The notes below the pieces were generated by a model. It worked only from the letters and a program-made list of their open reading frames with translations. It did no database searches and was not told the origin of the DNA. DNA of 16,276 nucleotides from JBCCRH01 sp039208045 (GTDB taxonomy: Bacteria > Bacteroidota > Bacteroidia > Chitinophagales > Saprospiraceae): positions 1 through 16,276 of the forward strand of contig JBCCRH010000082.1 in the NCBI GenBank assembly GCA_039208045.1, given 5' to 3'. Made by a program: the position numbers and the translations under genes. How positions within the stretch are numbered: the stretch's first letter is position 1; each line of letters starts with the position of its first letter. Positions 7,059-15,392 of this stretch are shown here, piece after piece.

Positions 7059-7086
7059 GGAAATATTTGGGAAAAAATTACCTTCG
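7055..7086 (+). promoter_or_regulatory. Predicted promoter of the ctlX-like gene
   Basis: TACCTTCG (7079-7086) matches the -7 consensus TAnnTTTG at 7/8 positions and has TTAG (7055-7058) exactly 20 nt upstream. This repeats the TTAG-N20 arrangement of the trxA promoter. The -33 element overlaps the stop codon of yhhQ. Transcription would start about 10 nt before the ATG at 7104. Confidence 0.45.
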
Positions 7087-7103
7087 CTCAAAATTTTCGA
7101 ATC

Positions 7104-8036
7104 ATGGCTCGACAGATCACAGATACCATCTTGATGGTTCGCCCTGCTCATTTTGGATACAATGAAGAAACCGCTTCAAATAACACCTTTCAATCCAGGG
7201 ATACCTCCCAAAGTGCAGCTGAAATTCAAGCCCTTGCCCTGCAAGAGTTTGAAGGGTTTGTCGGGAAATTAAGAGCAGTAGGAGTAGAAATTATTGTAAT
7301 AGATGATACGGATGAACCTGTCAAACCTGATGCGGTTTTCCCGAATAACTGGATTACCTTTCACGAAAGTGGCATGGTGATTACCTATCCTATTTTCTCT
7401 AAGATACGTCGGAATGAGCGTCGCGAGGATATTGTAGCCACTTTACAAAAAGAATATGCCGTCACCAAGCGTGTTTTTTTTGAAGAAAATGAGCCTAAGG
7501 GCAAATATTTGGAAGGTACAGGGAGCATGATTATGGATCGGCCAAATCAACTAGTTTACGCTTGCCTGAGTGTGCGAACCGCTCAATACATGATTGATAA
7601 GTTGGCTGCTCAGCTTGATTTTACTGCCGTCACCTTTACTGCGGTGGATAAGGATGGCATACCTATTTATCACACCAATGTGATGATGGCCTTAGGAAAG
7701 ACCTTCGTGGTGATTTGCTTGGAGTGTATACCCGACGAACAAGAGCGCCAGCTGCTGCTGGACTGGTTTGCCAAAACTAAAAAGGAAGTGATCGAAATTA
7801 CGTACGAACAGCTCCTACATTTTGCAGGTAATATGTTGCAGGTGGCGACTAAACATGAGGAGGACTATCTCGTGATGTCAGCTGCTGCGTATCATTCGCT
7901 AACGACCGCTCAAATAACGGCTATCGAGCAGCATACCTCCATCTTATATGCAGCCATCCCCACCATTGAGAAATATGGAGGCGGGAGTGTACGCTGTATG
8001 ATGGCTGAAGTATTCTTGCCATCACGGAATAGCTAA
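7104..8036 (+). CDS. ctlX: CtlX-type citrulline/arginine-related hydrolase (guanidino-group modifying family)
   Basis: This 310-aa soluble enzyme belongs to the amidinotransferase/arginine deiminase superfamily. It opens with the CtlX hallmark MVRPAHFGYNEETASNNTF (11-29). Active-site landmarks follow in order: PDAVFPNNW with D76 (75-83), LEGTGSMIMD with E137 (136-145), YHTNVMM with catalytic H190 (189-195) and the nucleophilic C298 in GGGSVRCMMAEVF (292-304). All catalytic residues are present, so it should be active. The founding CtlX of Francisella is needed for growth on citrulline; the precise substrate in Bacteroidota is not established. It lies 45 nt after yhhQ but has its own promoter-like sequence. 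No arginine or ornithine pathway gene adjoins it. Confidence 0.9.
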   Translation: MARQITDTILMVRPAHFGYNEETASNNTFQSRDTSQSAAEIQALALQEFEGFVGKLRAVGVEIIVIDDTDEPVKPDAVFPNNWITFHESGMVITYPIFSKIRRNERREDIVATLQKEYAVTKRVFFEENEPKGKYLEGTGSMIMDRPNQLVYACLSVRTAQYMIDKLAAQLDFTAVTFTAVDKDGIPIYHTNVMMALGKTFVVICLECIPDEQERQLLLDWFAKTKKEVIEITYEQLLHFAGNMLQVATKHEEDYLVMSAAAYHSLTTAQITAIEQHTSILYAAIPTIEKYGGGSVRCMMAEVFLPSRNS

Positions 8037-8139
8037 TAAGATTTCGTTAAAATTATCTTGCAAAGGGTAGAAGCTGCACCTATCAACCGTTTTTGCAGTG
8101 TAGGATGTTATATTTACATTCTGATTCGAGCTATTCTTT

Positions 8140-11100
8140 ATGGAGCAGACACAACTACCAGATTCTAATCCTAGTCCGGAACCCAAAGGTGATGGACGGC
8201 GTAGTATACTACGCTGGACATGGTGGTTGATAAGTAGAACGGCCCTCTTCTTCTTTTCTCTGTTTTTTATCGTTTACATTGCCCTACAAATTCCTTATGT
8301 GCAGAATTGGGCGGCTACTAGAATTACTTCTACCTTAAGTAAAACGCTAGAAACTAGAGTGGAACTAGACCGTATCTCCATCTCTTTCTTTGATAAACTG
8401 GTGCTTAATGGACTCTACGTAGAAGACTACAACCAAGACACCTTAATTTACAGCCAAGAGCTCTTAGCGAATATCAATACCAACCCTATTTCCTACTTCC
8501 AGCGGGGACTAGAAATCGAGGAAATTAATCTGGCTACTACCCGTTTTTTTATCCGCCGCCCTAGAGGAAGTGATCAAAACACCCTTCAGCAAGTACTCGC
8601 CAAATTGGTTGCTGATGATAAAGAAGAGGAGAAGGATAAAGAAAAAAAGCCATTCCAACTCAATCTAGATTTGGTCCGCTTGGATGATGTCCACTTTATC
8701 CAAGATGACGATTTTAGGGGACAGCTGCTTTCCATTTATATCGGACAAGGCGAAATAGACATCGAGCATTTTGACTTGCCAAATGAGAGGATCTACGCTA
8801 GCTATGTGGAAATTAGAGAACCTAAAATCCGTATTGATGAGAAAGAGCGTGACCCCGCATACTATACGATTCCAGAAGAAGTGGAAGTCCTGGAGGAAAT
8901 AATAGATACGACTACTTTTCAGCTAGCTATCAGAGAGCTACGTTTTCACGATGGCACATTTGTATTCAATAATTTTAGAAATACTCCCACACGGCTTAAG
9001 CCAATGGACGAAATGGACTATGACCATCTGGAGGTGTTTGATATAAATTTTGAAGTGGATTCGTTTTTTTATGACATCGACGAGTACATCTACAAAGGAA
9101 TTGTGCGTGATATGCGCTTTAAAGAAGCGAGTGGATTTGAGCTGTCGCGACTAGAAGCAAAAGACGTAGAGGTTTCCCCTTCTACAACATCCCTGCGGGA
9201 TATGACCTTGGTGACCCCCTACAGTAGATTAGGAGATTCTCTGATATTAGAGTACGATTCGTTCTTAGACTATACCGATTATGTGGATAGTGTGTACATG
9301 AAAATCTATCTTTCTAACTCGGCCGTAGCATTCCGTGACATTATTGTGTTTGCACCAGCCTTGAAGGAGAATACCTTCTTTATGAATAATAGAGAGGAAA
9401 TTTTGGTAGTGGATGGCTTAGTCTTCGGAACCGTCAACCAGCTAGCAGGGCGCAATCTACTAATTACGCTAGCTGATGGAACGACGATCGATGGTCGTTT
9501 TAATTCCAATAATTTGGCAGTACGAGATGAGGAACGGATGGATATCTCGTTGCGAAAACTGGTAACTAGCATGAGTACCATGCGCCAAATACTGCCCAAT
9601 TTTAATCCTCCATCTACTTTTGATAAGCTGGGGCGCTTGGAGTTTACTGGGGATTACTATGGCTTCTTTGAAGACTTTGTCGCTTTTGGAAATCTGAATA
9701 CCGACTTGGGAAAAGCAGAGTTGGATATGCACTTGAATGTGCGGGAAGGCAAGGAAAAGGCTAAGTATAATGGGTACCTAAGCTTAGAGGATTTTGATTT
9801 GGGCAAGTGGACGGGCAATGCAGACTTAGGCATCATTAACTTCCGCTCAGATGTTTTGCTAGGCAGTACCGGGCTTACTGCTAACACTGCTGATGCACAG
9901 GTTAAAGCAGAAATAAGCGATGTATTCTTTAAAGGCTATCAATACAAAAACGCCAAAATATCTGGTGAGCTTCAGCGCAATCTTTTTAATGGAGACTTCA
10001 ATATTCAAGACGAAAATATCGATTTTGCTTTTCGTGGAAAATTAGATTTTACCGATAGTATCCCAGAGTTTGATTTTGACGCTTCTGTCAATAAGTTGGA
10101 CTTACAAGCCGTCAATATCTTAAAGCAAAACTATGAGGTGAGTGGCGATTTTAAACTACAGTTAATCAATCGCCGAGATGAAGAGCTGCAAGGGACTGGA
10201 ACGCTCAATAATATCATTATCGTTCACGATGACACTTCCCAGTACTTGATAGATTATGTCACGGTGTCCTCGCTGATCGACACCTCCGGTGCTAAACAAT
10301 TTGCCGTGGATTCCGACCTTATGAATGCCAATGTAGAAGGCGATTTTGATGTGCTAGAAATCCCCAAGGCGCTGCAAGCCTATGCACAAACCCACTTTCC
10401 TGGCTTTTCCAACCAATTGGGTTTTAAAGATTCGATTAAACTCAAAGACCAAAGCATTTATAATTTCGATATTTTCATAAAAGACACCAAAGGGCTACAA
10501 GAATTATTAATACCCAAGCTAAGCCCTATCACCGGCACCAGCGCCAAAGGGCAATTTAGCGACAGCTTACAAACCCTACAGCTAGAGCTAGAACTGCCCC
10601 AACTGACGTATGATGATTTTACCTTTACAGATATTTTTCTATTGATGGATACCAAAGGTGCGCAAGGTAATTTTGAGTTTGTAGTATACGACACCAAACG
10701 TTCGGAACAGCCATTCTTAGCTCCAGTGACGGTACTTAGCATCCTCAATGGTGATACCTTGGATTTTGGACTCAATGTGCGAACCAACTCCGCCAATATT
10801 ATTGACAATCTCAACTTCAACGGAGAGCTAGCCCTTATCGATTCGAGTTACTTCGAGCTGAACCTTAGCCAGTCTAACTTGGCGATTTTGGAAGATATAT
10901 GGGTGTTGGATAAAGACAACAAGATCATATTCAGTCGCGATAGCATCTTTATTGACCAATTTGAACTGTACAATCAGGAGCGCAAAGTGCGACTCAATAG
11001 TACCAATGGTAAAATGGTAAACCTCCAACTGGAGCGCTTCAACTTCAATGTGATTGATGATTATTGGGACTATGAACCGCTGGATTTTGAAGGTTATTTT

Positions 11101-13047
11101 TCGGCGGAAATACAAGTACAAGACATCTTTCAATTGAAAGGCTTACATGCGGATGTGAGTAGTGATACGCTTTTTATTAATGATGATGACTTTGGTAGGC
11201 TTCGTATTGATGTAGATGCTGAAGATATCAAGCATCCGCTCTATGCGAATGTCAACATCACTAAGGATACTACTCAGCTACTGGCAGAGGGTTATTATAA
11301 TTTGCCGACTGTGGCAGAAGGAGCGCCTAATAAGTACGAGTTTGAAACCCAAATTACTTCCTTTCCATTAGCTATTGCCGAGTATTTCATTGGGAATAAT
11401 GTATCTGATATTGTCGGGAGCATCGATGCTGAGGTTCGATTTTTTGGTGGTAGTGGAAAGCCTAATATCTCGGGTTATGCCTATGTGCCTGGTGGAGCAT
11501 TTACCATCGATTATCTCAAAACGCGCTATAGTTTCATTAATGGAAATGTTGCTATTGACAATAAATTATTTGATGCTTCGGGCTTAATCTTGCGGGATCG
11601 TCTAGGTAATACTGCTCAGGTATTCGGTGGGATTGCCCACAACAATTTGAGCAATTTTGGAGTAAATGCTCGTCTAGATACCAAATCATTCTTAGCCTTA
11701 GATACCGGTAAAGAAGATAACCCACTGTACTATGGGAAAGCCATTGGGGCGGGTAATATCATTTTTACAGGGCCTTTTAACCGGACAGATATTTTTATAG
11801 ATGCGTCTATTGGCGAGGGAACAAAGATCATCTTACCGCTCGCTGGTGGTAGTGTAGATGCTCGGAAGCTAGACTTTATCGAGTTTGTACAGCGCAATGA
11901 GCAAACGGATAAAGAGAAACTCGACAAAAAGCTGGAGGAACAATTGGGAGGACTGAGTATCGAAATGAACTTGACGATTAATGAAAAAGCTCAAATGAAC
12001 CTGGTGTTTAATGAGCAAACGGGAGATATTATTCAAGGTAATGGACGTGGAAATATTCAGATTTTAGTGCCCAGAGGAGGGCAGCTGCAAATGTTTGGGG
12101 AGTACATCATTGAGTCAGGGAGCTATTTATTTACACTCTACAATATTGCTAGCAAACAATTTAAAGTGAAGCGAGGCGGAACTATTCAGTGGGCGGGCGA
12201 TCCTTTCAAAGCGCAGATCAATCTGGAAGCAGAGTATGGGGATATCAGTACTTCAGTTGCTAACTTTATCCAAGAGTACTTATTAGTGGCCCCCGAGGAT
12301 GTCATTGATCTAGCTACACAGTCGACAAATGTAGATTTAGAAATGAAGCTCCGGGGCGAGTTGCTTAAGCCTGTAATCAACTTTGACATTGCGTTTCCGC
12401 AATTACAGGGAGAGTTGCTTTCTTATACCGATAGCAAGCTTCGCTTATTACGCCAAGATCAAAATGAACTGAATCGGCAAGTATTTGGCCTTATCGTGGT
12501 CGGTCAATTTTTACCGGGAGACTTTTCCTTTTCGGGGAGTGATGTGATTTACAATACCCTGAGTGAGTTTGTATCCAATCAGCTATCCTTATTGATTACT
12601 GACCTGTTTTCAGAAGTATTGGAAGATGGGCGAGTGCTGTCTGGCATTGATTTTGACGTGGCCTACTATCAGTCCCAATCGGTAAACTTTGGCAATGGCC
12701 AAGATGTAGATGCTGGCGAAGAGTTTCAGGTGAGCCAGCGCCTTGACTTTTTTAATGACCGCCTAACAGTCATCGTGGGAGGTAATGTTGAGCTAGGGAA
12801 TAATGTACAAGCTGCTACCGGTAATACGGGGACATTTGTAGGTAATGACTTGGTGATTGAATATTCCCTCAACGATGACCGGAGTCTCAAATTACGTATC
12901 TATCAACGCCTACAGCCTGATATCGGTGGTGGACGACGGCTACAGCTTGGCACAGGTTTGAGCTTTAGGCGTGAGTTTAATACCTTTAGTGAGTTCTTCA
13001 AAAGCTTTAAGAAAGATGCAGGATCAGTGAAAGAAGAAAATCAATAA
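8140..13047 (+). CDS. tamB: TamB-like translocation/assembly module protein (DUF490)
   Basis: This very large protein (1635 aa) has one N-terminal membrane anchor (about 28-50, RTALFFFSLFFIVYIALQ). A long beta-rich, Asp/Asn-rich body follows, and the C-terminal DUF490/TamB domain occupies roughly the last 450 residues, including a conserved GGTIQWAGDPFKAQINLEAEY-like stretch near 1343-1363. AsmA-like TamB proteins span the periplasm as hydrophobic-groove bridges and take part in outer-membrane assembly and phospholipid transport. The size is normal for Bacteroidota TamB. A highly charged linker (about 158-171, core DKEEEKDKEKK) interrupts the N-terminal region. No Omp85/TamA-type partner gene adjoins it. 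The 103-nt region upstream holds a TATATTTA (8109-8116), a 7/8 -7 box without a good -33. The ppa gene begins 11 nt after the stop. Confidence 0.93.
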   Translation: MEQTQLPDSNPSPEPKGDGRRSILRWTWWLISRTALFFFSLFFIVYIALQIPYVQNWAATRITSTLSKTLETRVELDRISISFFDKLVLNGLYVEDYNQDTLIYSQELLANINTNPISYFQRGLEIEEINLATTRFFIRRPRGSDQNTLQQVLAKLVADDKEEEKDKEKKPFQLNLDLVRLDDVHFIQDDDFRGQLLSIYIGQGEIDIEHFDLPNERIYASYVEIREPKIRIDEKERDPAYYTIPEEVEVLEEIIDTTTFQLAIRELRFHDGTFVFNNFRNTPTRLKPMDEMDYDHLEVFDINFEVDSFFYDIDEYIYKGIVRDMRFKEASGFELSRLEAKDVEVSPSTTSLRDMTLVTPYSRLGDSLILEYDSFLDYTDYVDSVYMKIYLSNSAVAFRDIIVFAPALKENTFFMNNREEILVVDGLVFGTVNQLAGRNLLITLADGTTIDGRFNSNNLAVRDEERMDISLRKLVTSMSTMRQILPNFNPPSTFDKLGRLEFTGDYYGFFEDFVAFGNLNTDLGKAELDMHLNVREGKEKAKYNGYLSLEDFDLGKWTGNADLGIINFRSDVLLGSTGLTANTADAQVKAEISDVFFKGYQYKNAKISGELQRNLFNGDFNIQDENIDFAFRGKLDFTDSIPEFDFDASVNKLDLQAVNILKQNYEVSGDFKLQLINRRDEELQGTGTLNNIIIVHDDTSQYLIDYVTVSSLIDTSGAKQFAVDSDLMNANVEGDFDVLEIPKALQAYAQTHFPGFSNQLGFKDSIKLKDQSIYNFDIFIKDTKGLQELLIPKLSPITGTSAKGQFSDSLQTLQLELELPQLTYDDFTFTDIFLLMDTKGAQGNFEFVVYDTKRSEQPFLAPVTVLSILNGDTLDFGLNVRTNSANIIDNLNFNGELALIDSSYFELNLSQSNLAILEDIWVLDKDNKIIFSRDSIFIDQFELYNQERKVRLNSTNGKMVNLQLERFNFNVIDDYWDYEPLDFEGYFSAEIQVQDIFQLKGLHADVSSDTLFINDDDFGRLRIDVDAEDIKHPLYANVNITKDTTQLLAEGYYNLPTVAEGAPNKYEFETQITSFPLAIAEYFIGNNVSDIVGSIDAEVRFFGGSGKPNISGYAYVPGGAFTIDYLKTRYSFINGNVAIDNKLFDASGLILRDRLGNTAQVFGGIAHNNLSNFGVNARLDTKSFLALDTGKEDNPLYYGKAIGAGNIIFTGPFNRTDIFIDASIGEGTKIILPLAGGSVDARKLDFIEFVQRNEQTDKEKLDKKLEEQLGGLSIEMNLTINEKAQMNLVFNEQTGDIIQGNGRGNIQILVPRGGQLQMFGEYIIESGSYLFTLYNIASKQFKVKRGGTIQWAGDPFKAQINLEAEYGDISTSVANFIQEYLLVAPEDVIDLATQSTNVDLEMKLRGELLKPVINFDIAFPQLQGELLSYTDSKLRLLRQDQNELNRQVFGLIVVGQFLPGDFSFSGSDVIYNTLSEFVSNQLSLLITDLFSEVLEDGRVLSGIDFDVAYYQSQSVNFGNGQDVDAGEEFQVSQRLDFFNDRLTVIVGGNVELGNNVQAATGNTGTFVGNDLVIEYSLNDDRSLKLRIYQRLQPDIGGGRRLQLGTGLSFRREFNTFSEFFKSFKKDAGSVKEENQ

Positions 13048-13058
13048 AAAATAACCAC

Positions 13059-13592
13059 ATGCACCCTTGGCACGACCTCGACCCTGGCACTAATGCGCCT
13101 GCTGTAGTGAATGGAATTATTGAAATTCCGCAACGCAGCAAAGCAAAGTATGAACTCGACAAAGAAAGTGGACTGCTCATCTTAGACCGAGTCATCTACT
13201 CCTCTATGTACTATCCCGCCAATTATGGTTTTATTCCAAAAACCTATTGTGATGATAAAGATCCACTAGATATACTCATCCTATCACAAATCACCATTGT
13301 ACCCATGTGTATTGTCCCTGCTAAAGTAATTGGAGCTATGCGCATGTTAGATGGTGGTGAAATGGATGATAAGATTATCGCTGTGGCAAAAGATGATATG
13401 AGTGTCAATCACTACGATGATATTAGTGAACTACCAGGGCATTTCATTAAAGAGCTGCAAACCTTTTTTGAAGACTACAAAAAGCTAGAGAATAAAACGG
13501 TAGTGGTAGAAGATTTTCAAAATCGGGACACTGCGCAGGAAATTGTAGCGCAGGCGCTGCTAGACTACAAGCAACTAGTATTAAACAGTTGA
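13059..13592 (+). CDS. ppa: Inorganic pyrophosphatase, family I
   Basis: This 177-aa soluble enzyme is of the usual family I length and hydrolyses pyrophosphate to orthophosphate, pulling biosynthetic reactions forward. The metal and substrate residues known from E. coli Ppa can be placed with a one-residue shift at most sites: E22, K30, E32, R44, Y56 in NYGFIP, D66/D68/D71 in the DKDPLDIL signature, D98, D103, K105, and Y140-K141 in DYKKLE. All are intact. It begins 11 nt after tamB with no intervening promoter seen, so it probably shares that transcript. It converges on the downstream exonuclease/phosphatase gene with a 10-nt gap and no obvious terminator. Confidence 0.97.
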   Translation: MHPWHDLDPGTNAPAVVNGIIEIPQRSKAKYELDKESGLLILDRVIYSSMYYPANYGFIPKTYCDDKDPLDILILSQITIVPMCIVPAKVIGAMRMLDGGEMDDKIIAVAKDDMSVNHYDDISELPGHFIKELQTFFEDYKKLENKTVVVEDFQNRDTAQEIVAQALLDYKQLVLNS

Positions 13593-13602
13593 CCGAGCGT
13601 AG

Positions 13603-14616
13603 CTATTCCTTGGCCAAATCAATATATACTGGCAAGTGGTCGCTATACCCACCATAATAGTTAGGCCCGCCATAGGTACGGCTGGGGCGCTTTCCGAATT
13701 TGGGGTCTTTGTATAGCATGAAATCTTCCTTTAACACGCCTGCCTTAACAATTTTTAGGGGTGCATCGGTACGGATGAGCGCCGCAGAACTCATAATCTG
13801 ATCAATCATATTCCAGTTGCCACGATAGTTGTAGGAGCCTTGTTTTTGGCGATCCAAATCGGTGAGGCAGTTGTAGAAGAGGCCGTCCATAGGGGTGCTG
13901 CCTTTCGGCAAAATGCCCAGGATGGAGGCTACGCTAGCATTATCCGGCTCATCGTTGAAATCGCCCATTAAGATCACTTTTCGCTTGGGTTGATTTGCCA
14001 GGCGTTGATTGAGGCGTGCTCTTAGTTTGGCTGCGGTATATAATCGTCTGCCTTCTGTTTTTTGTAGGCCACCGCTGCGTGATGGCCAGTGGTTGACGAA
14101 GAAAAGAAGGGTATCAGTTTGCTGATAAACGGCCTCCACCTCAAGAATATCCCTTCCGGTATATTCTTCCACAATTTCTTTGGGAATAGTAAACCGAATG
14201 GTATCGATGCGAGTTACTGTAAATAGTGTGCTATCATAGAGTAAGGCGACATCTATGCCCCGATAATCGGGCGATTCGATGTGAACAATGCCATAGTTTT
14301 GGGTAGCCGTACCTTTATGCTGAGTCAGATCATTGAGCACTTTTCTGTTTTCTACCTCGCTCAGCCCAAGAATAGCAGGATAGTTTAAGGTAGCAATGAC
14401 TTGCTCTATATTGTCTAGCTTTTGTTGATACCGCTCAGGTGTCCAATTTAAACGTCCGCTTGGAGTAAACTCATTATCCCTAGGATTGTTAGGATCATCA
14501 AGCGTGTCAAAAAGATTTTCAACATTATAAAAAGCGACGCGAAAGCTAGCTTGTGCAGCCATTTGGGTACACCCAAAATACGCTAAGAATAGGATAGAAA
14601 TAAACGGACGAATCAT
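13603..14616 (-). CDS. Exported endonuclease/exonuclease/phosphatase-family protein
   Basis: From the ATG at 14616 the protein has 337 residues. A signal peptide (MIRPFISILFLAYFG...) probably ends near MAAQA/S; C16 in AYFGC is a poor lipobox, so a lipoprotein is less likely. The EEP fold (DNase I, sphingomyelinase and phosphoinositide phosphatase relatives) shows N31 in FYNVENLFD, E87 in LSEVEN, H176 in NHWPSRSGG, D219/N221 in MGDFNDEPD and D326-H327 in the closing SDHLPVYID. All are catalytic-type residues and all are present. The natural substrate (nucleic acid, phospholipid or other phosphodiester) cannot be read from the sequence. An in-frame TTG at 14676 would overlap the divergent DUF2461 gene and hide the signal peptide, so it was rejected. 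Confidence 0.88.
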   Translation of the reverse strand: MIRPFISILFLAYFGCTQMAAQASFRVAFYNVENLFDTLDDPNNPRDNEFTPSGRLNWTPERYQQKLDNIEQVIATLNYPAILGLSEVENRKVLNDLTQHKGTATQNYGIVHIESPDYRGIDVALLYDSTLFTVTRIDTIRFTIPKEIVEEYTGRDILEVEAVYQQTDTLLFFVNHWPSRSGGLQKTEGRRLYTAAKLRARLNQRLANQPKRKVILMGDFNDEPDNASVASILGILPKGSTPMDGLFYNCLTDLDRQKQGSYNYRGNWNMIDQIMSSAALIRTDAPLKIVKAGVLKEDFMLYKDPKFGKRPSRTYGGPNYYGGYSDHLPVYIDLAKE

Positions 14617-14664
14617 AGCATTATCTTTAATCTGGAAATTACTATTTTCCGCAAATCCTATTGT

Positions 14665-15333
14665 ATGCTTACGCAAGAATCTTTAGATTTTTTAAAAGAC
14701 CTCACCCAGAATAACAATCGAGAGTGGTTTCATTCCAACAAAAAACGCTATGAGAACCACCTCAAAAAGCCGTTCGTTAATTTAGTCGGTGCTTTTATTG
14801 AGCGCTTTCAGCAACACGACCCGGGCATCCAGATTGCGCCCAAAGATGCGATTTTTCGCATCAATCGCGATATCCGCTTTTCAAAAGACAAGTCTCCCTA
14901 CAAAACAAACGTATCCGCTATCATTAGCCCGAAGGGACGCAAAGGCAAAGAATACCCTGGCTTCTACCTACACATCGAACGCGGCAGACTCATGATGGGC
15001 GGTGGCGCCTATTTCATGGAAAAAGACACGCTCTACCAACTACGCCAATCCATCATTCATCAGCTAGACCGCTTCCAACAGCTCTACCAAGACCCTACCT
15101 TCCAAGAAAAATTCGAAGAAGGCATCCAAGGCGATAAGAATAAGCGCCTCCCCAAAGAGTTTCAGGAAGCAGCCGCCAAAGAACCCTACGTAGCCAACAA
15201 GCAATTCTACTACATGGCTGAGCTAGACCCCAAACATATCCTCCAAGATGACTTCCTCGATTTTGCAGAAAGCTATTATCTGGCTAGCAAGCCGTTTAAT
15301 GACTTTTTGGTGGAGGGCATGGGGATGGGGTGA
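14665..15333 (+). CDS. DUF2461 (TIGR02453) family protein
   Basis: This 222-aa soluble protein matches the DUF2461 pattern: NNREWFHSNKKRYE (17-30), the most conserved RINRDIRFSKDKSPYKTN (65-82) and GFYLHIE (99-105), with a helical Gln/Glu-rich C-terminal half. The family is widespread in bacteria and fungi, and I know of no established biochemical function. The conserved basic and aromatic residues suggest a ligand- or nucleic-acid-binding surface, which is speculation. The ATG at 14665 is 48 nt from the divergent exonuclease/phosphatase start. No confident promoter could be placed in that gap. Confidence 0.9.
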   Translation: MLTQESLDFLKDLTQNNNREWFHSNKKRYENHLKKPFVNLVGAFIERFQQHDPGIQIAPKDAIFRINRDIRFSKDKSPYKTNVSAIISPKGRKGKEYPGFYLHIERGRLMMGGGAYFMEKDTLYQLRQSIIHQLDRFQQLYQDPTFQEKFEEGIQGDKNKRLPKEFQEAAAKEPYVANKQFYYMAELDPKHILQDDFLDFAESYYLASKPFNDFLVEGMGMG

Positions 15334-15392
15334 TAAATTATTTACATCTTCTAACAGACTTGTTTCAATAATCAAGAATGAGCGAAACTGAT

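Noticed and set aside
6681..7151. Minus-strand open frame of about 156 codons across the yhhQ/ctlX junction
   Set aside because: It lies antisense to two well-identified genes, its translation resembles no protein family, and it is a complement shadow of their coding sequence.
8037..8139. Possible terminator or full promoter between ctlX and tamB
   Set aside because: The only inverted repeat (CTGCA...TGCAG) is 5 bp without a T-run, and the TATATTTA box lacks a -33 element at 19-21 nt.
9306..11133. Several minus-strand open frames of 76-120 codons inside tamB
   Set aside because: They are antisense to a continuous 1635-codon gene and have low-complexity Ser/Lys/Leu translations typical of shadow frames.
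13595..13604. Second copy of GAGCGTAGCT, matching the hairpin at 2531-2540
   Set aside because: Only 10 nt match and the flanks do not; repeated 10-mers are expected by chance in 16 kb, so it is not called as a repeat copy.
14617..14676. Longer exonuclease/phosphatase protein starting at a TTG at 14676
   Set aside because: It would overlap the divergent DUF2461 gene and bury the signal peptide; the ATG at 14616 restores both.
15334..15392. Possible terminator between the convergent DUF2461 and Asp-box genes
   Set aside because: No stem of useful length followed by a T-run is present on either strand.
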